The notes beneath the pieces are model-generated. The model was not told where the DNA came from, did no database searches, and saw only the letters and a program-made list of their open reading frames with translations. Shown here one piece after another: positions 51,584-61,244 of a stretch of 64,000 nt of DNA. The stretch's first letter is position 1; each line of letters begins with the position of its first letter. Source of the stretch: CAWUIO01 sp963922455 (GTDB taxonomy: Bacteria; Bacteroidota; Bacteroidia; Cytophagales; Microscillaceae); NCBI GenBank assembly GCA_963922455.1, contig CAWUIO010000005.1, positions 57,304 to 121,303 on the forward strand, in the 5' to 3' direction. A program made the position numbers and the translations under genes.

Positions 51584-52660
51584 CTAAGCAGGAGAGCGGC
51601 TCGTATCAATTAGTTTTTGAACCATGGGTACGAGCCTCTCTACTCCCTCCTTCAATGGGCGTATTACCGGAATGCCTAATCGGCTTTCTAGCTCCCTTTG
51701 ATACCTTTCCATTTCTTTCTCTTCCATTTCTTCCTCACTTAAAGTCAAAGCAAGAACGGGGGCTCCATACATAGCCATGAGCTCAATTTCTGTGGCGGGA
51801 TCTGGGACAGAGCATTGCAGCGCTTCGGTACCTTTATAGTATGCCCTACCCGGGGCATGTTGTAAAATAACGCCGTGCACTTTACCTGAGCAAATGATTT
51901 CGGACCCACAAGGGCCTGTGGGATTTCTGAGGGCCGATTGCCCCTCGATCAAGATCACATCAGGCTGAGCGTCTTGGGCACAATCTAGTATGGCCCGCTC
52001 AATTTCACCACTTACAAAATCATTTAAGGTCGAGTCCAAAATAAAACCATACTTCCCACTTTGCATCCATCCGGTTTGTCCGGTATAGATCATCTCCGCT
52101 TTTATGTCGGCTTCTTGGCAAGCATCCAAGAGGAAACGAGTTGTCGTTCTTTTGCCTATGGCACAGTCGGTGCCCAATATCGCCAGGCGAGGGGTTTGTA
52201 AATCCATTATTTTTCCGGTCCAAAATTGTAGCTCCTGGGCGGGACGCGGGCGGCGGATATCTATCAAGCGGCAGTTATTTTCGCGGGCCAAACGGACAAA
52301 TGCTTCGTCATCTTGCAAATAGGCGTGCAAACCCGAAATTAAAGAGATGCCATGTTCCAGAGCCGTTTGGAGCTGTCCCCGGAAAGAGTCGGGTAGCGTC
52401 CCTCCGGCCATCGCTACTCCAATCAAACAATACTCGGCCGTACCGGGATGGGCTTGCCCGAAAGCCGCCACACTTTCAAAGATGGGTATGCCTACTTCTT
52501 TACCATCTAAGATGAATCCCGCATCTTGTCCGGGAAACTTATAATCGATAATGGCTAAAATCTCAAAACGCTCACTACCACGGATTAAACCATGGGCTGT
52601 TTTGGCCGAATCTCCATCGAGCCAACCGTGGGTCAATACTATTGCTTTTTCTTTATTCAT
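51584..52660 (-). CDS. dgcN: DUF1611 protein, probable D-glutamate N-acetyltransferase
   Basis: 358 residues of the DUF1611 family. A Rossmann-like N-terminal domain is followed by a P-loop domain whose loop reads LGTDCAIGKRTTTRFLLDAC. LIEGQSALRNPTGPCGSEI and VILQHAPGRAYYKG are family signatures. The DgcN name rests on the known pairing with DgcA in bacteria; here the dgcA homologue is the next gene upstream on the same strand, separated by a repeat element. Start at the ATG at 52660. Confidence 0.85.
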   Translation of the reverse strand: MNKEKAIVLTHGWLDGDSAKTAHGLIRGSERFEILAIIDYKFPGQDAGFILDGKEVGIPIFESVAAFGQAHPGTAEYCLIGVAMAGGTLPDSFRGQLQTALEHGISLISGLHAYLQDDEAFVRLARENNCRLIDIRRPRPAQELQFWTGKIMDLQTPRLAILGTDCAIGKRTTTRFLLDACQEADIKAEMIYTGQTGWMQSGKYGFILDSTLNDFVSGEIERAILDCAQDAQPDVILIEGQSALRNPTGPCGSEIICSGKVHGVILQHAPGRAYYKGTEALQCSVPDPATEIELMAMYGAPVLALTLSEEEMEEKEMERYQRELESRLGIPVIRPLKEGVERLVPMVQKLIDTSRSPA

Positions 52661-52903
52661 AGGTAATAGGCTAAGAACCTGTTCGTGTTTATTTTTTGTC
52701 GGCGAAAAGGGTCGTATACCATGGGAATACGGGGTTCTGATGAAATCAACAAGGAGCGCATAGCAGCGCTACGGGCGATGAATTGGATGAAATCAGGTTC
52801 CCGAAATGGCCCTTTGCCGTCCATATGATTGAATTTAAACAGTTTTTACATGTTCAAAGAAATTTGGGCTTACAGAAAAGCCTATGAATACCCAGCATGC
52901 GGA
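52661..52903. other. Gap between dgcA and dgcN, left part
   Basis: No gene or promoter recognised. GAACCTG (about 52676) and CAGGTTC (about 52794) form a short inverted pair around 110 bases that include two GATGAAATCA copies. It might be debris of a small element, but there is too little to classify it. Confidence 0.25.
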
Positions 52904-53033
52904 GGGGCTTGCCCGCGCCAGACAAATGGGTCTTCATGAGACAAATACTACCGGCGCGGGCCGGGCTGTCACTACTCGCTGCCTTTCCGCCCGGGCCCAC
53001 ACGAGCTCAAACATGCCGTTCCATCCCTAAGCC
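52904..53033 (+). repeat. Interspersed element arm L6 (subtype I, single)
   Basis: Box A GGGGCTTGCCCGCGCC (52904-52919), a loop of about 33 bases, partner GGCGCGGGCCGGGC, a slightly decayed core (CTGTCACTACTCGCTGCC) and box C ending TTCCATCCCTAAGCC at 53033. It splits the dgcA-dgcN pair. Confidence 0.9.
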
Positions 53034-53065
53034 AAAAGCCCCCAACAATTTTATAGCATACCCTA

Positions 53066-54151
53066 CTAAGCCGGGATAGACGCCGAAGATGTAAGCTTTA
53101 CCCCAAGCCCTGGTTCATTCCCCGGGATCAAGGCTCCTTCTTCTACCCGGAAGCCCCCCTCTACGAGGTCCCGGGCCAGGTCAAAACTTCCATCTAGGTC
53201 TAAAAATTTAGTGGCTGGGGAGGCAAGGGCGGCATGTAAAGCGGCCGAAATGCTAACTTTACTTTCATCCATACAGCCCCACATGAGCTTAATTCCGGCC
53301 AAATGGGCCATGTCGGCGATTTGCAAACCTGGTAATATACCTCCGCACTTCATAAGTTTGATATTAAAAATACCAAAAGGAAGGGGCTTTTGTAGTAAGT
53401 CTAAAGCATCTTCGGGGGCACGAAGTGACTCGTCGGCGGCACATAGCTTACGGATAGCGGCCTCTACTTGTAGCATGTTTTCGGCCTCATTTTGGGCCAG
53501 GGGTTGCTCAACAAACTCGACTCCCAAGCCTTTAGTTTTTTGAAAAAAAGCCTCAAGCTCAGCCGCTTGATAGGCTTGGTTGGCATCCACTCGGATTAGG
53601 ATATGGGGGCCCGCTTTTTCTCTAACCTTGCGTAGGCACTCCAAGTCGGCCTCTAGCCCTTGCCCAATTTTTAATTTTAAAATTTTGAACTGGCGGCCCA
53701 GGTACTCTTCTACTTCCTCTAAGGTTTGCTCAATGCTTTGTATGCCTAAGGTTATGGATGTCAAAAAACGTTGGGCTTTCCCCCCAAAGTAGCGGTACAG
53801 GGGAATATCCAGCATTTTTCCAAACAGGTCTAGAAGGGCCATTTCGGAGGCGGCTCGGGCGGCCGGATGAGTAGGCCATAAGGAAGCCATTTTTCTTGAA
53901 TACAACTTAAATTCTTGAGGCGGGGCATGATGGAGCATGGAGGGTAAGTGTTCTTGTAATATCTCCAAGGACTTATCTAAAACTTCACCACAAACCATTG
54001 CTGAGGGAGAAGCGGCTCCAAGGCCATACCGGCCCACATCATCTTCCAGATAAACAAAAATATTTTCAACCTGCGAAACGGTTTTGTAGGCAATGGTATA
54101 GGGTCTTTTCAATTCCAGATCTTCTTTCCAAACGACTACTTTCTTAATCAT
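53066..54151 (-). CDS. dgcA: Dipeptide epimerase (L-Ala-D/L-Glu epimerase-like)
   Basis: 361 residues of the enolase superfamily. The capping domain precedes a barrel with the KxK motif in ILKLKIGQG, metal ligands in RVDANQAY, VEFVEQPLA and CAADESLR, and the second lysine in NIKLMKCGG, all as in L-Ala-D/L-Glu epimerases. It recycles murein dipeptides or acts in the D-glutamate pathway with DgcN. The start ATG is at 54151. Confidence 0.92.
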   Translation of the reverse strand: MIKKVVVWKEDLELKRPYTIAYKTVSQVENIFVYLEDDVGRYGLGAASPSAMVCGEVLDKSLEILQEHLPSMLHHAPPQEFKLYSRKMASLWPTHPAARAASEMALLDLFGKMLDIPLYRYFGGKAQRFLTSITLGIQSIEQTLEEVEEYLGRQFKILKLKIGQGLEADLECLRKVREKAGPHILIRVDANQAYQAAELEAFFQKTKGLGVEFVEQPLAQNEAENMLQVEAAIRKLCAADESLRAPEDALDLLQKPLPFGIFNIKLMKCGGILPGLQIADMAHLAGIKLMWGCMDESKVSISAALHAALASPATKFLDLDGSFDLARDLVEGGFRVEEGALIPGNEPGLGVKLTSSASIPA

Positions 54152-54199
54152 AAGAGCGGTATTTATAAGGCGTATTCAAGTAGGTTAAAAGCAATACTT

Positions 54200-54328
54200 G
54201 GCTTAGGGATAGAGCGGCCTGTTTGAGCCCGTTGCTGGCTGGCGGGAGGGTGGCGAGTAGCGAAAGCCCGGCCCGCGCCCACAATCACTTTTTAAATTGG
54301 GCATTTCTTAATAGCGCGGGCAAGCCCC
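54200..54328 (-). repeat. Interspersed element arm L7 (subtype I, single, reverse)
   Basis: From GGCTTAGGGATAGAGCGGCC at 54200 through GGCGAGTAGCGAAAGCCC and GGCCCGCGCC to GCGCGGGCAAGCCCC ending at 54328. The stem is of the CCCGCGC type, with a 34-base loop unlike those of L2, L6 and L8. Confidence 0.9.
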
Positions 54329-54425
54329 AAAAAATGAAAAACGAGTGTATTTAATCAAAATTCTAATAAGAAATGCCGGGATTAAGGTAAGAAGGGATGG
54401 AATCAATTCCAAAATAGCCAAATAA

Positions 54426-54455
54426 AAAAGAGCCGGAACAAGGTAATCCGGCTCA
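54426..54455 (-). terminator. Terminator for a minus-strand transcript of unknown origin
   Basis: GAGCCGGA (54430-54437) and TCCGGCTC (54447-54454) form an 8-bp stem; the A-run on the left is a T6 run on the minus strand. No minus-strand gene lies upstream for at least 9 kb, so it would end a non-coding RNA. Confidence 0.7.
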
Positions 54456-54640
54456 ATATTGTTTCCTAAACAATGTGCCCCAATTATTCATATAACAAGG
54501 AGGCGAAGGTAGTGAGAGTTACGAGTTAGTCGTGAGGAATAAAAATTACTGTCTCGTACTCTCACTGATGACCCAAGCTGGTAATGAGGATTTTGGTTAG
54601 GTCAAACCTTGTTTTCTTACACAGTTCAAATGAATTGAAT
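54456..54640 (-). ncRNA. Candidate structured RNA upstream of the terminator
   Basis: ATTGTTT-CCT-AAACAAT at 54458-54474 is a perfect hairpin. AGTGAGAGT..ACGAG near 54511-54526 pairs with CTCGTACTCTCACT near 54553-54566 over about 14 bp. The block ends in a minus-strand terminator. I see no clear minus-strand -7 box, so transcription is unproven. Confidence 0.35.
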
Positions 54641-54676
54641 TCAGACGGCAATTTCAAAAAAATGCTACGAAGTTGG

Positions 54677-54684
54677 TATTTTTG
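54677..54684 (+). promoter_or_regulatory. Probable -7 box of the NHL-repeat gene
   Basis: TATTTTTG matches TAnnTTTG; TTTC 21 bases upstream is a one-mismatch -33. The leader to the start codon would be about 205 bases, and nothing else is recognised in it. Confidence 0.4.
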
Positions 54685-54895
54685 CTACAAGTAGAGAAGA
54701 TATAGGCATATTTTCCTAAGAGTTACGTGTATAAACTATGGTGACCCAATAGTTTCTTCAAAAGAATTAGGAAAAAAAGGTGGGCATAATTAATTTAACG
54801 TGGAGATATTTCAGATTTCTTACATTAATTTCTAGCACTTCATCTGGCTTCAACCCAAATAAGCAAATCATTTGCGATACTATGATTCCTTGACC

Positions 54896-57800
54896 ATGCA
54901 AAAGGACTCGATGGAGGTCTGCCCGCCTTTATACAACACGTATGCCCGCTGGGCAATTATATACTTTATAATTGCCCTATCCTGCATGGTACCCTTGTCT
55001 GCTCAATCGGTGCGATATGTAGCCGGTCGAGGAATAGGTGATGAAAGTAAAGCGAAGTATGCTCCTTTAAGCCCCGGGGCGCTTTATAGTAAAGCGGATG
55101 GTCGTTTGTACTTTACCGACCTGGGCAATCAAAAGATACGGTATATTCGTTTATCTGATGAGACGGTTCACACATTACCTAGGCACATCCCTGCTTGCAA
55201 TGAATGGTCTGAAGAAAATCAGTCGTGCTTAGAAACCCCCCGAGGCCTTGATTTTTCCCTGGATGATGATATTTTTTTGAGCGACCTGAGTAAAGGGCGT
55301 CTATTTAAGTATTCTATCTCCGAGCAAGAGTTTACCCAAATTTACCCTCCTTTGCTTCAAAACGCATACCCCGAAGGGGTGGTACCAGAATTCCAAAATC
55401 TTGTTCCTTATGGACTGGACATAAGCCAGGACCAAAAGCTCTTGGTGTGCGACACTTCCCTGCATCAAGTGTTGCAATGGGATTTTCAATTAAATGAATT
55501 CACTCTCTTAGCCGGTACCGGGATCAAGGGTTTTAGTGGGGACGGTGGGCCTGGACATTTGGCAAAGTTGAATACTCCCACGGAAATACTGGCCTGGGAC
55601 GAATCCAAATTATTGATTTTAGATGGGGGCAACCATTGTATTAGGTTATTAGATTTGGCCTTGGGAACCATTGAGACGATTGCCGGTAAATGTAAAGACG
55701 CAGGATATACTCCCGAATCGACTAGTTTGGAAGAAGCTCGATTTAAATCTCCCGAGGGCTTTGGAATGGATAATGCTGGGAACTTGTACGTGGCAGATGA
55801 ATGGAATCATGTTGTCCGGAAGATTGATTTTTCTGCTGGAACGGTAAGTACCGTTGCGGGCAACCATACACCCGGTTACTCAGGTGATGAGGGATTGGCC
55901 ACCGAGGCTCAACTGAGGCGACCCCAGGATGTAGCGGTAGATGTACATGGCAATTTATATATTTCTGATTTAGGGAATAAAGTTATCCGGAAGGTGGATG
56001 CCCAAACCCAAAAAATGTATACACTAGCTGGTACGGGAAACCAATTTTATTGTCAGGATACAACATCTTGGCAAAATGCCTGCTTCAAGAATGTATCCTT
56101 TTTGGCATTTGCGCCCGACGGAGATTTATGGATTAGTGATAGCAATAACCATCGTTTTGGAAGGCTTGACCAGCAAACGGGCCAATTTGTACCCAGTATA
56201 GGATTGGGAGTGAAATCCACTCAAGCGGGAGATCCCTCGGCAAACCTAGACAGGCCCAAGGGCTTTGCTTTTGACTCGGAGGGAAATCTTTTCTTGGCCG
56301 ATACATTTAATGCCCGCGTTTTGTATTGGGACGCCCAAACCCAAAGAAGTACAACCATCCTCGGAGAAGGGGGGCTTATCAACCGCGATACGCAGGGGAA
56401 CCGGATAGAAGACATCATTCAAAGGCCATATGACTTGATTTTTAATGACTCTATCTTGTATATATCTGATGTAGTCACTCACCACGTGCTCCAATTAGAT
56501 TTAAAAAGCTTTCAACTCCAATCTCTCAATAATCCTACGGACCGGCCCATCGGCCCAGATACGAGCTCGAATTTATACCGGCCCTTAGGGATCGAGTTGC
56601 AAGAGGGGTATATCTACGTAGCTGATGCAGGTAATCGTAGGATAAGCCGTATTGACCTGGCCACCAAAGAAATCGTTGGGATATTGGGAGGAGGGCAACA
56701 CGTAATTGGCCAAGAGTTTAGCCCTAGTTTGGAAGCGAAGTTAAACGAGCCATTTGATATTTGCCGGGATGGCCAGGGAAATTTCTTTATCAGCGATTCA
56801 AAAAGTGCCAGCTTATATTTTTTTAATCCGCAGGAATTACAAGTGAGGCTACTAAACACCTTGGGATCATTTAGAGGTGATCAAACTAATCAAGCCTTAC
56901 AAGAGACGATTTTGTTTGAGCCCAAGGGCCTAGCTTTAAGTAAACAAGGGGAGCTATTTATTGCCGAACAAGATGTGATTCGGAAGGTAAGCCAGCTAGA
57001 TGAAGTGTTTATTACGGGGCCTGACACCGTATGTACCCAAGAGGTTTACGAATATACCTCCTCTCTGGGGGTAGAAAAGAATTTGCAATGGGATGTTCGA
57101 GGGGGCGAAATGTTAAATGACCCCAGGGAAAAATCTATAAGGGTAAGGTGGTTTCCCGGAGAAACCCTAGGAAGCATAACATTAGAGGTCAATTCGGGAC
57201 TTGGGTTTCCTTCTAGTTATTCTCGAAGTATTCATATTGAGGGGGTGGCATTAGCTGAGCAATTGATATTGCCTCAGACAGATTTTTGTCCTCAAGATGC
57301 TCCTTTGTTTTTGCCGAATATCGCCCCAAGGGGTGAGTATATTCTTGAGGGTAAAAGCCTTGGAGTCTTTGATCCAAGAGATTGGGCCCCAGGGGAGTAT
57401 GTTCTATCCTATCAATCGGTGCCGGGCCTTGCATGTACAGAGGTTGTTGTAGACACGCTTAAGGTCTGGGAGATACCTCCCGTGGAGGCTTTACAAATTA
57501 CTAGCACAACTCAGCTTTTATGCCCTGGTGATAAGGGTTTTATCCTTACTATCCCCGGTTACTCTAACTTAGAATGGAACTGGTTTCGAGTGGGACAGGC
57601 CGAAGCTTTGGCAGAAAAAGGAAATTCAATTACACTAAATCAGGCAGGGGAATATTGGGCTCAGGCTGAGCACCCGTGTCTAAACCTGCGTACAAACCCT
57701 ATAAAAATCAAGGAATTACAGGTCTATGTTCCTGAATTATTTACTCCTAATGGAGACAAAGTAAACGATTGGTTTACGGTTTGTGTAAATTATCCAGAAC

Positions 57801-58018
57801 AGGTAGAAGCATTACAAGTAGAGATCTTTCACCCTAATGGGCAAAGGGTATACAGTACAAATGATCCTTCCGAAGCGCTTTGTAAAGAAAACCCTCAGGA
57901 AGAATTGGGATGGGGAGGGGATAATCAACCCACGGGTTTGTATATTTGGAGGGTAAAACTTCAAACTAAATACTGCTCAAATCTTATAAAATCAGGTAAA
58001 ATTTATCTGAAGAGATAA
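54896..58018 (+). CDS. NHL-repeat protein with T9SS type B (gliding-type) C-terminal domain
   Basis: About 1040 residues from the ATG at 54896. Signal segment AIIYFIIALSCMVPLSAQS; NHL-type propeller repeats from about 50 to 700 (FGMDNAGNLYVADEWNHVVR, VAVDVHGNLYISDLGNKVIR, IELQEGYIYVADAGNRRISR); an Ig/PKD-like domain (ITGPDTVCTQEVYEYTS); and a gliding-motility-associated C-terminal domain (VPELFTPNGDKVNDWFTV to GLYIWRVKLQ). It should be exported by T9SS to the surface. The next gene, seven bases on, is the PorP/SprF partner type B cargo normally needs. Confidence 0.9.
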   Translation: MQKDSMEVCPPLYNTYARWAIIYFIIALSCMVPLSAQSVRYVAGRGIGDESKAKYAPLSPGALYSKADGRLYFTDLGNQKIRYIRLSDETVHTLPRHIPACNEWSEENQSCLETPRGLDFSLDDDIFLSDLSKGRLFKYSISEQEFTQIYPPLLQNAYPEGVVPEFQNLVPYGLDISQDQKLLVCDTSLHQVLQWDFQLNEFTLLAGTGIKGFSGDGGPGHLAKLNTPTEILAWDESKLLILDGGNHCIRLLDLALGTIETIAGKCKDAGYTPESTSLEEARFKSPEGFGMDNAGNLYVADEWNHVVRKIDFSAGTVSTVAGNHTPGYSGDEGLATEAQLRRPQDVAVDVHGNLYISDLGNKVIRKVDAQTQKMYTLAGTGNQFYCQDTTSWQNACFKNVSFLAFAPDGDLWISDSNNHRFGRLDQQTGQFVPSIGLGVKSTQAGDPSANLDRPKGFAFDSEGNLFLADTFNARVLYWDAQTQRSTTILGEGGLINRDTQGNRIEDIIQRPYDLIFNDSILYISDVVTHHVLQLDLKSFQLQSLNNPTDRPIGPDTSSNLYRPLGIELQEGYIYVADAGNRRISRIDLATKEIVGILGGGQHVIGQEFSPSLEAKLNEPFDICRDGQGNFFISDSKSASLYFFNPQELQVRLLNTLGSFRGDQTNQALQETILFEPKGLALSKQGELFIAEQDVIRKVSQLDEVFITGPDTVCTQEVYEYTSSLGVEKNLQWDVRGGEMLNDPREKSIRVRWFPGETLGSITLEVNSGLGFPSSYSRSIHIEGVALAEQLILPQTDFCPQDAPLFLPNIAPRGEYILEGKSLGVFDPRDWAPGEYVLSYQSVPGLACTEVVVDTLKVWEIPPVEALQITSTTQLLCPGDKGFILTIPGYSNLEWNWFRVGQAEALAEKGNSITLNQAGEYWAQAEHPCLNLRTNPIKIKELQVYVPELFTPNGDKVNDWFTVCVNYPEQVEALQVEIFHPNGQRVYSTNDPSEALCKENPQEELGWGGDNQPTGLYIWRVKLQTKYCSNLIKSGKIYLKR

Positions 58019-58025
58019 TGATCGT

Positions 58026-59534
58026 ATGAATAAAGGGGGGTATATCAAAATAGTAATTTTTGCTTTAAGCTTCTTGTGGAGTTATGTAGGACTATATTCG
58101 CAAGATCGCACCTTTAGTTTTTATCAAGAAAACCCAATTTTAGGAAACCCTGCTCGGTATACAAGTTTTGATATGATACGGGTAGGCATGCACCTTCGTT
58201 ATCAACCCTTAGTAGAAAATCAGAGTTTGAGCACAGTCGTATTAGACGGCTCAATTCCTATATTTCCTAGGAGAGATTCTAGTTTCCGGGCATCTGTATC
58301 CCTTGGGTTTTTGTATGATCAACAAGGGCAATTTTTCAATACCCAAGGGATCATGTCGGGTTTTGCCTACCAGGTGGGAAGTGATAAATTGCAGTTCAGT
58401 TGGGGAGTCCAAGGAGGTATTTTTTGGGAGCAGCTTTCAAGCACAGATTTAGACACCCGGTCCAATTTTAGTTTTCCGGATGGATACGATCCTATTGCAA
58501 GCAATGCCGAGACGAGCTTAGGTAACCAAGGTTCATATTTGAGTTTGAGTGCTGGTTTTAGGTTAAGGCAAAGATTGCAAAATGGACGGGAGAAATTTCA
58601 TCTGGGGCTGGCCCTACGGAATGCAAACCATCTAGGGAAGGATGGAAGTTTAGAGGATGGGACGCAAATTGTACTGCCTTATCATATAAATGTGAGTGCG
58701 GCTTATCGTTTCTTAACTTTGGAGAAAATCAGCCCTACAGTGTATAGCCGCTTTATTAGAAGAAGCGGATTCAATTATGTACAGTCGGGAGTTTTTATTG
58801 ATTTTCGCCCCAAAAGCCGTTTTAATTTGAATAATAACATTCGCACGGGGATATGGTATAACTCCAACCGAGCTTTGGGAGCGCAATTTCAAATACACTA
58901 TCCAAACTACAGCTTACGTTTTGGTTATGAGTTTGGTATTGGAGAAAGGGAACAGGTTTGGTTGGGAAATGGGGCCTTCGAGTTTGGTATGACCATTCGC
59001 TTCAAAAGTTCTCGGGTCAAAAAACCTGCCGAGCCAATTCTCCCCCCCTTACCCATGTATCCAAAATCCTATACCAATTTTAACCTTATTAAGCCTAATG
59101 AGCCGCTCCTCTCCCCAGGCACCATAGACTTGTATGTACCAAGAATTAACTATTTAGGCCCTACCTACACCCTAGAGCCAGAACAAATGCAAGTTATGTT
59201 TTCTCCTATCAATATTCCTTTTCAGTTTGGAGAGATTGAGCTTTCGGAAGCTTCCCTGCAAAGACTCAAACCTTTAGTACTCCAATTAAAAACCTATTTT
59301 GGTAGTAAGGTGCTTATTTCCGGATATACTTGTAACTTAGGAGAAACAAAAGCCAATAAAGAACTATCCTTGAAAAGAGCCCTGATGGTCAAAGAATACT
59401 TGGTCAGACAAGGTGTAAATCCTGAAAATGTACGCGTAAGGGGGCTAGGGGAGGCCAATCCCCTAAATCAAAATGCTACCGAGTCGGAGAGAAAGATTAA
59501 TAGAAGAGTAATTATAGAGCCAGATTCCTACTAG
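58026..59534 (+). CDS. PorP/SprF-family protein fused to an OmpA domain
   Basis: 502 residues. Signal peptide, then a PorP/SprF outer membrane barrel over about 25-330 (FSFYQENPILGNPARYTSF, LGAQFQIHYPNYSLRFGYEF). An extra C-terminal OmpA-like peptidoglycan-binding domain covers about 385-502 (VLISGYTCNLGETKANKELS, LSLKRALMVKEYLVRQGV, RVRGLGEANPLN, KINRRVIIEP). In most Bacteroidota these two are separate proteins. Here one chain could both anchor cargo translocation and hold the peptidoglycan. It directly follows the type B cargo gene. Confidence 0.88.
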   Translation: MNKGGYIKIVIFALSFLWSYVGLYSQDRTFSFYQENPILGNPARYTSFDMIRVGMHLRYQPLVENQSLSTVVLDGSIPIFPRRDSSFRASVSLGFLYDQQGQFFNTQGIMSGFAYQVGSDKLQFSWGVQGGIFWEQLSSTDLDTRSNFSFPDGYDPIASNAETSLGNQGSYLSLSAGFRLRQRLQNGREKFHLGLALRNANHLGKDGSLEDGTQIVLPYHINVSAAYRFLTLEKISPTVYSRFIRRSGFNYVQSGVFIDFRPKSRFNLNNNIRTGIWYNSNRALGAQFQIHYPNYSLRFGYEFGIGEREQVWLGNGAFEFGMTIRFKSSRVKKPAEPILPPLPMYPKSYTNFNLIKPNEPLLSPGTIDLYVPRINYLGPTYTLEPEQMQVMFSPINIPFQFGEIELSEASLQRLKPLVLQLKTYFGSKVLISGYTCNLGETKANKELSLKRALMVKEYLVRQGVNPENVRVRGLGEANPLNQNATESERKINRRVIIEPDSY

Positions 59535-59606
59535 CGTGTGCTGGGAAAATAAACAAGATACTTTAACCAGTAAAAATTTCTCAAGCACAGCTTAAGCTTT
59601 TTAAAT

Positions 59607-61238
59607 ATGATACGAGTGATTGATTTCCAGAGATGGTCTAGTTTAGTCTATCTTCTACTTTTTGCTATGCCCCTCCAATCTCAAACGCTTAGTGGACAGT
59701 TTGTCTATCAAGATAACCAAGAACCGGTTCCTGGAGTTGAAGTCTCTCTACCTGCTTTTGGGATGCAAGCCCTGAGCAATGAGGATGGTATATTTGGGAT
59801 ACTCCTCCCGGATACCATCAACTTGAAAGATTCATACCGTATTACCGTGCAAGTGCCTGGATCTATCGCGCTAAGCTTTACTATCATTCCAGATAATATG
59901 GCTGTTATCCCCTTAGCCCGGATTGAACTACCGGGCGTTCAAGAAGAGCAAACAAATGACCCCCTGCTCCAAGAAGAAGAACCCTCAGAAAGCAACCCGG
60001 ATGATTTTATAGAAGACCCTGAAAATGAGGAAGACAGTACCTCGGAAAATGTCATTGAAATACCTACCGTGACAAATCCTAATCCATCCAATATCCGAAA
60101 AGCACCGAGCACAATTTCCAAGGAATATGCCCAAATCGATCAAACCCTCAATCGAGTTGGGGACCGCCTGGCCCAAGAGAGAATGCGTTTAATAGAACGG
60201 AATCAAGCCATTAAAGAAGAAATTAGCTCCCTGTACCAAGTAATCCAGGAGGAAAGTAAAAGGGGCCCAGGCCTGGGTAATCAAAAAGAGTTATTGATGA
60301 AAAAGTTGGCGAAGTTGGAGCAAGATTTACAAGAAAACTCTAAATTATACGCAACTTTATATGAGGAAACGCAAAAGGAGCTCAACCGGGTACGCGACGT
60401 GCTATCTGGGGGACAAGATGTTTTCGTTACCAATCTCTATAATCAAAAAGTCATTTATACACTGGTAGCCACCTTGATAGGTTTGCTCCTAATAACCCTG
60501 GTAACCTATGTTGTTTTAAGGAAAATCCGTAAGGAAAACTATAAACTGGCAGACTTGTCCTTACAGCTTCAAGAGTCTTTACATCAAAGAGACCTTTTGT
60601 TAAAAGAAATACACCACCGGGTCAAAAATAACTTACAAAATATAAATAGCATCCTGAACCTGCAATCGGATACGATTGATGAGCCCAAGGCGATGGAAGC
60701 CATACACGATATTCAATCCCGGATTGCCTCCATGGCTTTAATTCACAAGATTTTGTACCAATCCCGGGACCTCGAATTTATTCCTCTGGGAAATTACCTA
60801 AAAGAATTGGTCAACTATCTTAAAGAAATTTTTGTCCGTCAAGACGCTAATATACAGACCTTGGTGCAATCTCCCGATGTTTATTTGGATATTGACACAG
60901 CCAGTAGTATTGGCCTTATCATCAACGAGCTCGTGTCCAATTCATTCAAATATGCATTTCCCAATAAAAAGAATGGAGAAATCCGTATATTAGTCATCGA
61001 AAAAACCAGCCAGTCATATCTATTGGAGGTATCCGATAACGGAATTGGCCTCCCTCGGCATTTAGATTGGACCCAGAGCCCAAGTTTGGGTCTTCAATTA
61101 GTAAAATGCTTCGCCGAAGAAATCTCAGCTACAGTTTCCCTAGACCAGCAAAAAGGTACTCGTTTCTTTATTCATTTTGACCAGAAGCATAAACCCCTTC
61201 CTAAACCTAATACCGAACTTGTGCCTACACAGCAGTAA
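59607..61238 (+). CDS. HisKA_2-type sensor histidine kinase with secreted N-terminus
   Basis: 543 residues. Signal peptide; a carboxypeptidase-regulatory-like beta domain at about 28-110 (QEPVPGVEVSLPAFGMQAL); an acidic linker; a coiled coil at about 170-270; a membrane helix near 282-305; and a cytoplasmic HisKA_2 kinase with H336 in LKEIHHRVKNNLQNINSIL, N-box LIINELVSNSFKYAFP and G-box VSDNGIGLP. The carboxypeptidase-like domain on a kinase is unusual. It is followed after six bases by its likely partner, a LytTR regulator, and preceded by two T9SS-related genes. Confidence 0.9.
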   Translation: MIRVIDFQRWSSLVYLLLFAMPLQSQTLSGQFVYQDNQEPVPGVEVSLPAFGMQALSNEDGIFGILLPDTINLKDSYRITVQVPGSIALSFTIIPDNMAVIPLARIELPGVQEEQTNDPLLQEEEPSESNPDDFIEDPENEEDSTSENVIEIPTVTNPNPSNIRKAPSTISKEYAQIDQTLNRVGDRLAQERMRLIERNQAIKEEISSLYQVIQEESKRGPGLGNQKELLMKKLAKLEQDLQENSKLYATLYEETQKELNRVRDVLSGGQDVFVTNLYNQKVIYTLVATLIGLLLITLVTYVVLRKIRKENYKLADLSLQLQESLHQRDLLLKEIHHRVKNNLQNINSILNLQSDTIDEPKAMEAIHDIQSRIASMALIHKILYQSRDLEFIPLGNYLKELVNYLKEIFVRQDANIQTLVQSPDVYLDIDTASSIGLIINELVSNSFKYAFPNKKNGEIRILVIEKTSQSYLLEVSDNGIGLPRHLDWTQSPSLGLQLVKCFAEEISATVSLDQQKGTRFFIHFDQKHKPLPKPNTELVPTQQ

Positions 61239-61244
61239 ACGACT

